A DNA stretch of 64,000 nt, from contig CADACS010000001.1 in assembly GCA_902786505.1 (NCBI GenBank), positions 62,001-126,000 of the forward strand, in the 5' to 3' direction. This DNA is from an uncultured Planctomycetota bacterium. GTDB lineage: Bacteria; Planctomycetota; Planctomycetia; Pirellulales; Thermoguttaceae. Made by a program: the position numbers and the translations under genes. The notes beneath the pieces were generated by a model, which was given only the letters and a program-made list of their open reading frames with translations, did no database searches and had not been told where the DNA came from. Every line of letters begins with the position of its first letter. Position 1 is the first letter of the stretch. This document shows, piece after piece, positions 17,830 through 26,572 of the stretch.

Positions 17830-17845
17830 TTTTTGGCGCCAAAAA
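17830..17845. promoter_or_regulatory. 16-bp perfect palindrome upstream of dciA-gyrB
   Basis: TTTTTGGCGCCAAAAA is fully palindromic and lies 46 bases upstream of the -35 element of the dciA promoter and 127 bases upstream of miaA. The 17704-18035 region otherwise has AT tracts and no gene. A regulator binding site is possible; a T-run plus short stem could also act as a weak terminator. Confidence 0.3.
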
Positions 17846-17890
17846 GGGCCGTTTTGTCGAAAAAAAACGGTATGAAAACGCCGGTTTCGC

Positions 17891-17918
17891 TTGTCGAAAA
17901 CGCGCTTTCTGTTATAAT
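17891..17918 (+). promoter_or_regulatory. Sigma-70-type promoter of dciA-gyrB
   Basis: TTGTCG at 17891-17896, a 16-base spacer and perfect TATAAT at 17913-17918. Transcription would begin near 17925, about 110 bases before the dciA ATG. Confidence 0.65.
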
Positions 17919-18035
17919 TTATCCAACGCGGACGGAGGCGTCCGTTTCCGTTGGATTCGGCCTTTTGCACAAGCCGTTTGAAGGCGATTTTTGCGCGCGA
18001 AAAGCGCCGATCGAACCCGACGGCAAATCAGTATA

Positions 18036-18527
18036 ATGAAAAAACCAAGTTCACCCAATAGCCCGGGCGAGTCCGGCCGTTCAAAAAGAACGAATTCGGC
18101 GAAAAAAAACCGCGACCCGTTCGCGCGTCCTCCCCATCCGCTCGGCTACCGCTTCCTGAGCGACGAGCGGCCGATTCGCGCGTCGCGGTTCGGCACTATT
18201 ATTCCGTCGGTCATGGCGAAATACGGGCTTGGCCGCCGAATCGGGGTCGAGCGGTTTCACGAAGCGTGGCGCGGCGCGCTGGAAACCGTCTTTGACGGGC
18301 CGGACGACGAGTTCGCGCCCGAGCTCGACGGGGGCGCCTCCGACAAGCTGCAGACCTACCTGCAATACGCGCGGCCCGTCTCCTTTCGGAGCGGAACCCT
18401 GCGCGTCGAGATCGCCTCGAACCTGCTTTATCAGGAATTGCAGTTTTATCTAAGCCAGATACTGCAGGAGATTCGGCGGCGTTTGCCCGACGAAAACATA
18501 CAGTCGATCAAGTTGATCGTTCGTTAA
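18036..18527 (+). CDS. dciA: DciA (DUF721) replicative helicase loader-like protein
   Basis: The ATG at 18036 gives 163 aa. A basic, disordered N-terminus of about 45 residues precedes a DUF721 domain: VMAKYGLGRRIGVERFHEAWRGALE, then a central loop, then strands RPVSFRSGTLRVEIASNLLYQELQFYLSQILQEIRRRLP. DUF721 proteins, renamed DciA, operate with the DnaB helicase at origins in bacteria without DnaC/DnaI. The gene typically lies beside gyrB, as here, with a 55-base gap to the gyrB ATG. The family identity is good; the loader function is by homology. Confidence 0.85.
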   Translation: MKKPSSPNSPGESGRSKRTNSAKKNRDPFARPPHPLGYRFLSDERPIRASRFGTIIPSVMAKYGLGRRIGVERFHEAWRGALETVFDGPDDEFAPELDGGASDKLQTYLQYARPVSFRSGTLRVEIASNLLYQELQFYLSQILQEIRRRLPDENIQSIKLIVR

Positions 18528-18582
18528 CCGCGCGCGGCCTCGCGCCGCCGCCGTTTTTAACATTTAGAAGTCAGTGAAGATC

Positions 18583-21216
18583 ATGTCAGAATACGAGTCT
18601 AATCCGAACGCGGAACCGAAAGACGCGCCCGAACAACCTGTGGACGAAAACCAGGGGAATCAAACGCCCGAAGGAGCGACGCCGACGGAGCAGGAACTCG
18701 AATTTGAAGTCCTCGACGACGGCTTTCGCGACGAACGCAAGGCGAAAGACGAATACGTCGAGACCGACTTGGAAGCCCTTTCCGACCTCGAACACGTGCG
18801 CAAACGCCCGTCGATGTACATTGGCGACGTCGCCGCGCAGGGCCTGCATCATCTGGTCAACGAAGTCGTCGACAACTCGCTCGACGAGGCGCTCGCCGGA
18901 TTCGCGACGGAGATTTCCGTTACGATTAACGCCAACGGCTCCGTTACGGTCGAGGACGACGGCCGCGGCATTCCGGTCGGGATTCACCCGGATCTGGGCG
19001 TCTCGACCCTCGAAGGCGTTATGACCAAGCTGAAGTTCGGCGGCAAGTTCAATAAGGGCGCGTATCAGACGTCCGGCGGGCTGCACGGCGTCGGCGTTAC
19101 GGTCGTCAACTTCCTCTCCGAATGGTGCAACGTGGAAGTCTGCCGCGACGGACGCCAGTACTATCAGGAATACGAGCGCGGCGTTCCGCTCGCCCCGGTC
19201 GCCGAGGGAATCAAAACGGAAAAGCACGGGACGAAAACAACCTTTAAGCCCGACCCGGAAATCTTTCCCGAAACGAAATTTTCGTACAGCACCCTCTACA
19301 ACCGCCTGCGCGACCTCGCCTTCCTGAATCCGAATATTCAGATCAATTTCCGCGACGAGCGCGACGGGCGCGGCGAGACGTTCCATTCCAAGAATGGCGT
19401 GGTCGACTTCGTTCAGTTCCTCAATAAGACGTATCAGCCGGTCCACAACGACGTTATCTGCGTCCGCGGCGGCCGCGACAACGTCGCCGTCGAGATCGCG
19501 CTCCAGTACACCGACAACGACGCGGAGACGATTCGCACGTACGTCAACAACGTGCACACGCACGAAGGCGGCACGCACGTAACCGGATTCCGCTCCGCGC
19601 TCACGAGCGTGCTGACGAAATACGGCGTCGAAAAGAACCTCTTCGGCAAGAATGTGCCGGACGGCGAAGATTTCCGGGAAGGGCTCACGGTCGTTATTTC
19701 CGTGCGCGTTCCGGAACCGAAGTTCGAAGGCCAGACGAAAACGAAGCTTGGCAACACGGAAGTCTCGAGCATTGTCCAGTCGGTCTTTGCTCCGGCCATG
19801 ACGGGCTACATGGAGAACGTCAAAAACAGAGAGAGCGCGCGCGAAATTATCAAACGCGCCACGCTCGCTCTGGAAGCGCGCGAAGCGGCCAAACGCGCGC
19901 GCCAGCTCGTTAAGGACCGCAAGAACGTCCTCAACGGGGGCGGCATGCCGGGCAAATTGCGCGACTGCACGAGCCGCGACGTCGATAAGTGCGAGCTCTA
20001 TCTCGTCGAGGGGAACTCGGCGGGCGGGTCCGCAGAAGGGGGCCGCATTCGCGAATTCCAGGCGATTCTTCCGCTCCGCGGCAAGGTCATTAACGCGTAT
20101 AAAGCGCAGGACGAGCGCGTTCTCAAGAACGAGGAAGTCCGCAGTATGATCGTCGCGTTCGGCGGCGGGTTCGGCAAAGAGAACAGTATGGACCTGAGCA
20201 AGCGCCGCTACGGCAAGATCGTCATCATGACAGACGCCGACGTCGACGGTTCGCACATCAGGACCTTGCTCCTGACGTTCTTCTACCGTCAGATGTACGA
20301 CATGGTCAAGGCGGGATTCGTCTACGTCGCCCAGCCGCCTCTCTTCCGCGTCCGGAAAAAGGGCGGAAAAGGCCCGGCGCGTTACGTTCAGACCGAAGAG
20401 GAGATGAAGAAAGAGCTCCTCGATACCGGTATTCAGAACGCCCAGCTCGACCCGCGCGACGGCCGGCTCATTAAAGACGACGACATGATCGCCCTCTGCC
20501 GTATTCTGAGCTCGCTCGAAGAGTCGATTCAATCGCTCGAAAAGCGCGGCTTCAGCCTCCGCGAACTGGCCATGCGTCAGGATCCGGAAACCGCGAAGCT
20601 GCCCATGTACCACGTTACCTGGAAGAAGCAGGAGAGCTGGTTCTTCGAACGGCGCGAGCTTACCGAATACCTCACGCAAATCGAGCAGGAGACGGGCCAG
20701 ACGATCGAGCAGCTTCAGGGCTCGATTTCCGACTCCCTCAATCAGAAATCCGATAAGGTTTTCGAAGAGGGCGACGAAATCGAATCGAAACTGCGCGTCG
20801 TCAATCTCGACGAAGTGCGCTCGGTGAACCGCCAGCTCGCGGAACTGCGCAAGTTCGGATTCGAGATCGACTCGCTCTATCCGATTCAGCGGACCGGCGT
20901 CGAAGGCGCGCGCTACGCGATTATTCGCGGCGAGACCGAAGTCGGAGTCGAAGATCTGCGTCAGATGCTCGTCGCGATTCGCGAGGCCGGCGAAAAAGGC
21001 TGGCAGATTACGCGCTTTAAGGGCCTTGGCGAAATGGACCCGGAAGAGCTTCGCGAAACGACTCTCGATCCGGTCAACCGCACGCTCGTTCAAGTTACCA
21101 TGGAGGACGCGGAGGCCGCCGACGAGCTCTTCCGCATACTCATGGGCGAGCAAGTCGAGCCGCGGCGCGAGTTTATCGAGAAATTCGCGCTCGACGTCAA
21201 GAATCTCGACGTCTGA
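18583..21216 (+). CDS. gyrB: DNA gyrase subunit B
   Basis: GyrB supplies the ATPase and TOPRIM domains of DNA gyrase, which introduces negative supercoils. From the ATG at 18583 it is 877 aa, longer than the roughly 800 aa of Escherichia coli. The GHKL ATP-binding block (HVRKRPSMYIGD from residue 71, NEVVDNSLDEAL, GRGIPV) is preceded by about 50 extra acidic residues. The TOPRIM segment has LVEGNSAGGSA and DADVDGSHIRTLLL with the metal-binding Asp residues, and an insertion of about 160 residues follows, as in proteobacterial GyrB. It lies behind dciA in one transcription unit. Acidic-leader function is unknown. Confidence 0.96.
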   Translation: MSEYESNPNAEPKDAPEQPVDENQGNQTPEGATPTEQELEFEVLDDGFRDERKAKDEYVETDLEALSDLEHVRKRPSMYIGDVAAQGLHHLVNEVVDNSLDEALAGFATEISVTINANGSVTVEDDGRGIPVGIHPDLGVSTLEGVMTKLKFGGKFNKGAYQTSGGLHGVGVTVVNFLSEWCNVEVCRDGRQYYQEYERGVPLAPVAEGIKTEKHGTKTTFKPDPEIFPETKFSYSTLYNRLRDLAFLNPNIQINFRDERDGRGETFHSKNGVVDFVQFLNKTYQPVHNDVICVRGGRDNVAVEIALQYTDNDAETIRTYVNNVHTHEGGTHVTGFRSALTSVLTKYGVEKNLFGKNVPDGEDFREGLTVVISVRVPEPKFEGQTKTKLGNTEVSSIVQSVFAPAMTGYMENVKNRESAREIIKRATLALEAREAAKRARQLVKDRKNVLNGGGMPGKLRDCTSRDVDKCELYLVEGNSAGGSAEGGRIREFQAILPLRGKVINAYKAQDERVLKNEEVRSMIVAFGGGFGKENSMDLSKRRYGKIVIMTDADVDGSHIRTLLLTFFYRQMYDMVKAGFVYVAQPPLFRVRKKGGKGPARYVQTEEEMKKELLDTGIQNAQLDPRDGRLIKDDDMIALCRILSSLEESIQSLEKRGFSLRELAMRQDPETAKLPMYHVTWKKQESWFFERRELTEYLTQIEQETGQTIEQLQGSISDSLNQKSDKVFEEGDEIESKLRVVNLDEVRSVNRQLAELRKFGFEIDSLYPIQRTGVEGARYAIIRGETEVGVEDLRQMLVAIREAGEKGWQITRFKGLGEMDPEELRETTLDPVNRTLVQVTMEDAEAADELFRILMGEQVEPRREFIEKFALDVKNLDV

Positions 21217-21326
21217 CCTTTGTTATTGCTTTTACGTCGCGGCGCGAACGAACTTCGCGTCGCGTATCTTTATATAGCGCGTAAGTTGCGCGTTTCCCCC
21301 TTACCCTGATTAAGACGCGGCGTATT

Positions 21327-22157
21327 ATGAAATCAGACGAATCTCCCAAGCGCGAGAACGCGCGCGGCGGCAAAAAGGGCAAGGGCGCTCAAATCTCGCT
21401 CGACGCCTCCAAAAACAGACGCGGCCTGGCCGAAACCATGTGCGCGTCCGCGAAAGAGGCCTTTGAAGAAGGCGATTTCGACGACGCCTTTGAGACGTAT
21501 CAGCGCGCGCTCAAGCTGGAGCCCTGTTCCGTCGACGCAAGAGTAGGCGTCGGGAGGATTTGGCTCGAATTTGGCGAATACGAGCGCGCCTACGAAGAGG
21601 GCGATCGCGCCGTCAAGCTTGACTCCGGCCGCGCCGACGCGTTCGAGCTGCGCGGGCACGCCGAACGCTTTCTCGAACGGTACGACCGCGCCATACGCGA
21701 TTACGACCGCGCCATTGAGCTCGACGGCAAGGCTTACGTCGCGTATTACGGCCGCGCGATCGCGTACGACATGCTCGGCCAGACGGACGCGGCGCTCGAA
21801 GATTTCCGCCGCTGCCTAACGCTCGCGCCCGAATTTGTCAGCGCGTATTACGACCGCGGCGTACTGCTCGCGAACGAGAACCGGCTCCGCGAGGCCGTCG
21901 ACGACTATACGAAAGCGCTCGAACGGGATCCGGAATTCGCGCACTGCTACGTCGCGCGCGGGGAAGCGTACGCCGAACTGGGCGATCCGAAACGCGCGCT
22001 TCGCGACTTCAACGCGGCGCTCGAACTGGAGCCGGAGAATCCCGACGCCTATTACTACCGCGCGACCGCGTATAAGCAGCTCGGCGACGAACGCGCGGCG
22101 AAGCGCGATCTGCAGCTCGCGCGCGAACTGGGATTTAACGAAGAGACCGACGCGTAA
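21327..22157 (+). CDS. TPR-repeat protein
   Basis: The 276-aa protein consists of a Lys/Gly-rich N-terminal tail (about 30 residues) and about seven tandem tetratricopeptide repeats with spacing 34 residues. Each unit shows the W/L-G-Y-A-F-A-P pattern (for example AIAYDMLGQTDAALEDFRR and ARGEAYAELGDPKRALRDF). No signal peptide or transmembrane helix is seen, so it is probably cytoplasmic and mediates protein contacts. It follows gyrB by 110 bases on the same strand and precedes the U32 peptidase by 72 bases. The partner cannot be inferred from sequence. Confidence 0.8.
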   Translation: MKSDESPKRENARGGKKGKGAQISLDASKNRRGLAETMCASAKEAFEEGDFDDAFETYQRALKLEPCSVDARVGVGRIWLEFGEYERAYEEGDRAVKLDSGRADAFELRGHAERFLERYDRAIRDYDRAIELDGKAYVAYYGRAIAYDMLGQTDAALEDFRRCLTLAPEFVSAYYDRGVLLANENRLREAVDDYTKALERDPEFAHCYVARGEAYAELGDPKRALRDFNAALELEPENPDAYYYRATAYKQLGDERAAKRDLQLARELGFNEETDA

Positions 22158-22228
22158 TTCGCCGCGTCTGCGCGCGTTGGACGCGAACGGTTCCTCGGAG
22201 CGTTTTCTGTCTGAAGAGGGGTTTCTCT

Positions 22229-24697
22229 ATGAAAATTATGGCGCCGGCGGGCGATCGCGAACGGCTTAATGCGGCTATTCAAGCGGGCGCGGACGAAGTC
22301 TATATGGGTCTTGCCGGATTCGGCGCGCGCCGGTTCGCGAAGAATTTCGACGCCGCCGAATATTGCGCCGCGATCGACTTCGCGCACCGCTCGAACGTCG
22401 ACGTTCACCTCACGTTCAATACGGTCCTCTCGGACGCCGAACTCAATCTCGTCTATCCCGATCTCAAGCGCCTTTACGAATGCGGCCTCGACGAAGTCAT
22501 CGTTCAGGATCTCGGCGCGGCCGCGTGGCTTCGCGACGCGTTTCCGGAGCTCCCGCTGTGCGCGTCGACTCAGCTTTCGCCCGCGTCGGGAATTGAGCTC
22601 GAATGGTTTGAAAAACAAGGGTTTAAGCGCGTTGTTTTGGCGCGCGAACTGTCCCTCGAAGAGATCCGCTCGATACGCGGTCAGTCGCCGATCGAACTGG
22701 AAGTCTTTATTTCGGGCGCGCTCTGTCTCGGATGTTCCGGAAAGTGCTATCTTTCCAGCTTTATCGGGGGCCGGAGCGGCAATCGCGGCATGTGCGCGCA
22801 GCCCTGCAGGCAGTATTACAAAGCGCAGCCGCTCGGCGGCGCCGCAGAAGACGAATCGGGCTCCTACGGCTACTTCCTTTCCCTCAAAGATCAGCTCCAA
22901 GGTCAAAAAGAGATCGGCGAACTGGTTCGAATCGGCGTCGATTCGGTCAAGATCGAGGGGCGCATGAAGGCGCCCAACTACGTCTACGAAGTCGTGCGGT
23001 ACTATCGCGATCTCGTTGACGCGGCGTCGGGCGTATCGCGCGCCGATACGGCGAAACGGCTCTCGATTAAACAGAGCGCGGACGCGGCGCGCGCGGCCGA
23101 ACGCGCGGCGGCCGACGGTCCGATTTCCGCGCGGGAAGAAGAGTCGCGCCGCGCCGACGTCGCCGGAATCTTCAATCGCGGCTACGGTTACGGATATTTC
23201 TACGAATCCGATCCCGCCATTGTCAATACGCTTTATTCGTCGAATTTCGGCGTGGAAGTCGGCTCGGTGCGCCGGGACGCCGTTCGGCTCTCGCAGCCGC
23301 TTCGCAACGGGGACGGGGTCGTCTTTCTCGACGGAACGGCGCGCAAACTCGGCGGCCTCAACGTGAGCGGAATTAAACTCGTCGATCCGACGAACACGCG
23401 CCGCCGGCGCATTGTCGAAAGCGCGGAACCGAACGACTTAGTGAAATTCGACGATCCGATTCCCGACGGCGCCGAGACCCTCTACCGCACGTTCAACCAC
23501 GGCCTGAATAAAGAGATTGAAAACGCGATTAAGCAGACGCGCCGGCACGAGCCGATCGACGCCGAGCTCGTCGCGAAAATCGGCAAGCCGCTTACCCTTA
23601 CGTTAAAGTCGGGCCGCGCGTCCGTTACGGCCGCCGCCGAACAGAACGTCGAGCCCGCGCAGAAGAGGGGCGTCGACGCCGACGCGCTGCGCGAACTGCT
23701 CGACCGATTCGGAGAGACGCCCTTTTATCTCCGCGAATTCAAGCCGGAATTCGATAAGAACGCGTTTGTGCCGAAATCGCTCCTAAATCAGCTCCGCCAA
23801 GAGGCTTCCGACGCGCTCGAAAAGAAGATTCTCGAATCGTACCGACGCGCCGCGCCCGAACGGCCGGCCGCCGAAGAGCCGAAGCCGGAACGAATCTGGG
23901 CGAGCGACTTGAACGGCCCCCTCGACTTAACGCCCTATATCGCGGCGGTCGTGCGCACGCGCGCGCAGTACGACGCGTGTAAACTGTGCGGAATTAAGAA
24001 GATATACGGCGAGACGCAGCCGGTTCAATTTGAATCGCGCTTTCGCTTTCAGGCGTCCGAAGAGCTCGCGCCGCTCGCCGGCTCGCTCGCCGAAGCGATT
24101 CGGCTCGACGCGCTGGGCGCGCCCTTTACGCTCGACTGGTTCTTTAACGTCGCGAACTCGCGCTCCGTTAAATACTTAGCCGAACGGTTTCCCAACGCCG
24201 AGACAATCTGCCTTTCGCCGGAAATCTCCGACCGCGCCGTGTCCGCGCTCTTCGCGAATTTGAATCAGGCCCCGCCGGCGCGGCGCGTTAAGCTCGCGCT
24301 GCCCGTCTACGGCAGACTGCTGGCCATGTTTACGCAAAAGACCCTTTTCGACGCGCCGCGCGTGCGCATAACGAACGCCGACGACCGCAGAATTCTCGTC
24401 GTCAGGAACGCCGCGCGCGCCAAAGAAGCGTTCGGAGTCTTTACCGCGTCGGCGGACCGAGAGCCGGCCCCGGTTCGGGAAGAAGTTTCCGGGAGCGCGC
24501 TCTATCTCGACGAACCGCTGAATATAATCGACGCGGCGCCGTGGATTCTGCGCGCCGGAATCGAAGAGCTCCGGTTTGAATTTACGAACGAGAAATTCGC
24601 GGAAGTCGAGCAGATACTCAATCGGGCGAAACGCGTCGGCTCTTCGGAAAAATATTCGACGTTTTCCTACGGCTTTACGCGCGACGGCGTCTTCTAG
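22229..24697 (+). CDS. U32 family peptidase-like protein (RlhA/YdcP type)
   Basis: The 822-aa protein starts MKIMAPAGDRERLNAAIQAGADEVYMG, the typical U32 barrel opening. The iron-sulfur-type Cys cluster appears in GALCLGCSGKCYLS and the following GMCAQPCRQYY, and the SLKDQL and VKIEGRMK segments are the family's conserved blocks. Relatives in E. coli include RlhA, which hydroxylates C2501 of 23S rRNA, and TrhP, which modifies tRNA; both use prephenate-derived chemistry. Here the C-terminal half (DUF3656-like) is long. Length and Cys content suggest the RlhA branch over a secreted collagenase. The ATG at 22229 has GAGGGG 9 bases upstream. Confidence 0.8.
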   Translation: MKIMAPAGDRERLNAAIQAGADEVYMGLAGFGARRFAKNFDAAEYCAAIDFAHRSNVDVHLTFNTVLSDAELNLVYPDLKRLYECGLDEVIVQDLGAAAWLRDAFPELPLCASTQLSPASGIELEWFEKQGFKRVVLARELSLEEIRSIRGQSPIELEVFISGALCLGCSGKCYLSSFIGGRSGNRGMCAQPCRQYYKAQPLGGAAEDESGSYGYFLSLKDQLQGQKEIGELVRIGVDSVKIEGRMKAPNYVYEVVRYYRDLVDAASGVSRADTAKRLSIKQSADAARAAERAAADGPISAREEESRRADVAGIFNRGYGYGYFYESDPAIVNTLYSSNFGVEVGSVRRDAVRLSQPLRNGDGVVFLDGTARKLGGLNVSGIKLVDPTNTRRRRIVESAEPNDLVKFDDPIPDGAETLYRTFNHGLNKEIENAIKQTRRHEPIDAELVAKIGKPLTLTLKSGRASVTAAAEQNVEPAQKRGVDADALRELLDRFGETPFYLREFKPEFDKNAFVPKSLLNQLRQEASDALEKKILESYRRAAPERPAAEEPKPERIWASDLNGPLDLTPYIAAVVRTRAQYDACKLCGIKKIYGETQPVQFESRFRFQASEELAPLAGSLAEAIRLDALGAPFTLDWFFNVANSRSVKYLAERFPNAETICLSPEISDRAVSALFANLNQAPPARRVKLALPVYGRLLAMFTQKTLFDAPRVRITNADDRRILVVRNAARAKEAFGVFTASADREPAPVREEVSGSALYLDEPLNIIDAAPWILRAGIEELRFEFTNEKFAEVEQILNRAKRVGSSEKYSTFSYGFTRDGVF

Positions 24698-24733
24698 CGC
24701 GGAAAAGGCAGAGCGGTTGGCGCCGACGAGTCA

Positions 24734-24769
24734 GAAAAAAAAACGCGCCCGGTTTGACTCGGGCGCGTT
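24734..24769 (-). terminator. Rho-independent terminator after trmB
   Basis: Arms 24742-24751 and 24760-24769 form a perfect 10-base GC-rich hairpin. A run of A at 24735-24743 is a U-tract on the minus-strand transcript. It sits just beyond the trmB stop. Confidence 0.85.
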
Positions 24770-24778
24770 GGAATGTTC

Positions 24779-25516
24779 TCATTTAACGAAATAGGATCTA
24801 TAGACGGGCAGCTCGTTGAGCCGCGTTCTTCTTTCGAAGTGGGTTCGGAAATCGAGGTCGCCGGAAGAAGGCCGTTCCGGAACGGAATACGGCCCGGAGA
24901 GGTTCGTCGACAGCTTAATGATCTCGACGCCCGAATCGAAGTACTCTTTGACGTCGGTCCAGAAGTGCAGTATTCCGCCGGGCGCGAGCCGCGCTTCGAT
25001 CATGCTAACGACGTCGGGCCGAACGATTCGGCGTTTGCGATGCGCTTTTTTCCACCACGGGTCGGGGAAGTAGATATGCGCGGCGACGAGCGATTCGAGC
25101 GGTACGAGCTCGCGGAGTACGCGCGCGGCGTCGGCGGCCATCATAACGCCGTTGGGCGTGTTCTGTTTCGCGAGCTTCGACGCGGACATGAGCGCATAGC
25201 GGTACGCGATTTCCACGCCGAGAATATTGCGGTCGGGCCGCGCTTTTGCGTAACTTGAAATAAAGAGCCCTTTGCCGGACCCAATTTCAAATTCCATTGG
25301 GGCGACGCGGCCAAAGATCCGTTCGGAGAACTGCTCGGCCGTCATGCCGGACAGAGACGCGTACGTTACGCGCTTGACCTTATCGGCGCCGTCGCCCGGC
25401 TGCGCGAGCGCCGCCGTCTCCGGATCGACCTGCGCCATGAATTCGAATTCCATCGGGATGAAATAGTGGGAGACGTCCCGATTACCTTGAATTTTGGGCA
25501 ACGATCTGCGCGGCAT
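24779..25516 (-). CDS. trmB: tRNA (guanine-N7-)-methyltransferase
   Basis: TrmB methylates N7 of G46 in the tRNA variable loop. The 245-aa protein has the motif EIGSGKGLFI (SAM-binding) near residue 75 and the TrmB signature HIYFPDPWWKKAHRKRRI near residue 150. The C-terminus carries the conserved TxFExR-like block, here TRLNELPVYRSYF. The N-terminal 45 residues (MPRRSLPKIQGNRDVSHY) are charged and contain an extra segment between the start and the SAM domain. It is 13 bases downstream of fabZ and shares its transcript. A terminator follows. Confidence 0.93.
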   Translation of the reverse strand: MPRRSLPKIQGNRDVSHYFIPMEFEFMAQVDPETAALAQPGDGADKVKRVTYASLSGMTAEQFSERIFGRVAPMEFEIGSGKGLFISSYAKARPDRNILGVEIAYRYALMSASKLAKQNTPNGVMMAADAARVLRELVPLESLVAAHIYFPDPWWKKAHRKRRIVRPDVVSMIEARLAPGGILHFWTDVKEYFDSGVEIIKLSTNLSGPYSVPERPSSGDLDFRTHFERRTRLNELPVYRSYFVK

Positions 25517-25529
25517 GAAATACGCTCCC

Positions 25530-26063
25530 TTAACGTTCCGTCGACTGCGCTTTCGCCTGTTCGGCGGCGGCCAGATGCTGAAGCGGGAGCGGCGAGCCTT
25601 TGATGATCCCTTCGCAGACGATCTCGTCGTTAACGACGCACATAAATCGCGCCGTAAAGATAATCTTGCGCCATTTGAGCGCTTCGCACTGAACGACGAC
25701 GCGGTCGCCCGGCCGGACCATGCCGCGGAACTTCACTTCTTCGAGGCCCGCGAATCCCATGACCGCGTTCTCGAACATCTGATGCTTCGTCGTAAAGTAG
25801 CTCGCAAGCTGCGCCGCGACTTCGACGAGAACGACGCCGGGCGTGAGCGGGAAATCCGGCATGTGCCCGCGAACCCAGAATTCGTTTTCCGTCATGTCTT
25901 TGTAGCCGACGCACTTCAGCGTGTCGAAATCGTCGTACACGACGGCCGTCAGCTGTTCCATTTCGTAACGCTGGCTGTTATATTTGCGAATCTCTTCTAA
26001 CGTGGCGACCGGACGGTCGAGGTCGTACAACGACGGATCGACGAGCAAGGGCTTTTTGGCCAT
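25530..26063 (-). CDS. fabZ: 3-hydroxyacyl-ACP dehydratase FabZ-like protein
   Basis: FabZ dehydrates 3-hydroxyacyl-ACP in the fatty acid elongation cycle. The 177-aa product, slightly longer than usual (about 150), has the hot-dog active-site block WVRGHMPDFPLTPGVVLVEVAAQL, with the catalytic His in GHMPDFP and the Glu in VEVAAQ. FKPGDRV-type strand is present as MVRPGDRVVV. The His-Pro spacing varies from the canonical HFP. The ATG at 26063 has GGAGGAG upstream, a strong ribosome site. It lies upstream of trmB in one operon, away from the acpP-fabF module at 39 kb. Confidence 0.85.
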   Translation of the reverse strand: MAKKPLLVDPSLYDLDRPVATLEEIRKYNSQRYEMEQLTAVVYDDFDTLKCVGYKDMTENEFWVRGHMPDFPLTPGVVLVEVAAQLASYFTTKHQMFENAVMGFAGLEEVKFRGMVRPGDRVVVQCEALKWRKIIFTARFMCVVNDEIVCEGIIKGSPLPLQHLAAAEQAKAQSTER

Positions 26064-26104
26064 GGTTCCGTCTCCTCCTGATGTTGGATATGACAGACGC
26101 CGTG

Positions 26105-26145
26105 AAAAAAAAACGCGATTGAGGCGACGAAACGCCTAATCGCGC
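26105..26145 (-). terminator. Rho-independent terminator of the small basic protein gene
   Basis: A hairpin with arms around 26113-26125 and 26132-26143 (CGCGATTGAGGCG against CGCCTAATCGCG, one bulge). An A-run at 26105-26113 gives a U-tract in the minus-strand transcript. It lies 40 bases beyond the stop at 26184. Confidence 0.75.
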
Positions 26146-26183
26146 TTTTGTATAATATGGACGCTCTAGCGAACGAAACGCTA

Positions 26184-26282
26184 TCAGGTCTTGACGATTC
26201 GGCGCTTGGCGCGACGCGATTTCGCGTTCGCGGGACGTTTGCCGTGGTTCGCCTTCTTGACGACTCTACCAGGTTTAGCCAT
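26184..26282 (-). CDS. 32-aa very basic protein, unrecognised
   Basis: The reading frame from ATG 26282 to TGA 26184 encodes MAKPGRVVKKANHGKRPANA followed by KSRRAKRRIVKT, 32 residues, 14 of them Lys or Arg and one His. The ribosome site AAAGGAG is 6 bases upstream and near perfect. A promoter-like TATAAT and a terminator bracket it. The protein is unlikely to form a compact fold alone. Its length, charge and Gly/Pro-containing start are like tiny ribosomal proteins (for example bTHX or bL36-sized proteins), but I do not recognise the family. Strong signals argue that it is a real and highly expressed gene. Flanks are fabZ and the uracil-DNA glycosylase. Confidence 0.7.
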   Translation of the reverse strand: MAKPGRVVKKANHGKRPANAKSRRAKRRIVKT

Positions 26283-26482
26283 TTTATACTCCTTTAAGTA
26301 ACTTAAGCTCAAGCCGCTTCCCGTACGCGTCGGCGACTCGAACCGCCGGGAACCGAACGACTCCCGGACAAAATTTTCGATATATCGAATCTTTCAAAAA
26401 CGGCGGCCCGCATTGAAAGGAAATCGCGGCTCCGGCGCGGCGCGCCAGAGACGGCGCTATCGCGCGTCAAATTGCAAGCGGT

Positions 26483-26510
26483 ATTATAACGAAGAAATCT
26501 CTTTTGAAAA
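26483..26510 (-). promoter_or_regulatory. Candidate promoter of the 32-aa basic protein gene
   Basis: TTTTCA (26510-26505), 16-base spacer, TATAAT (26488-26483) on the minus strand. The leader would be about 195 bases. It contains a 14-bp perfect palindrome, TTCGATATATCGAA (26376-26389), of unknown role. No gene occupies 26283-26572. Confidence 0.5.
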
Positions 26511-26572
26511 GGGCGCCCCCGCCGACATTTGCGCTCTTTTTTTGGAAAATCGTCGGGCCGGGGCCCGTTCGG

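Noticed and set aside
17704-18600. Chromosomal origin next to dciA-gyrB
   Set aside because: No dnaA or dnaN and no cluster of DnaA boxes were seen, so gyrB proximity alone is not enough.
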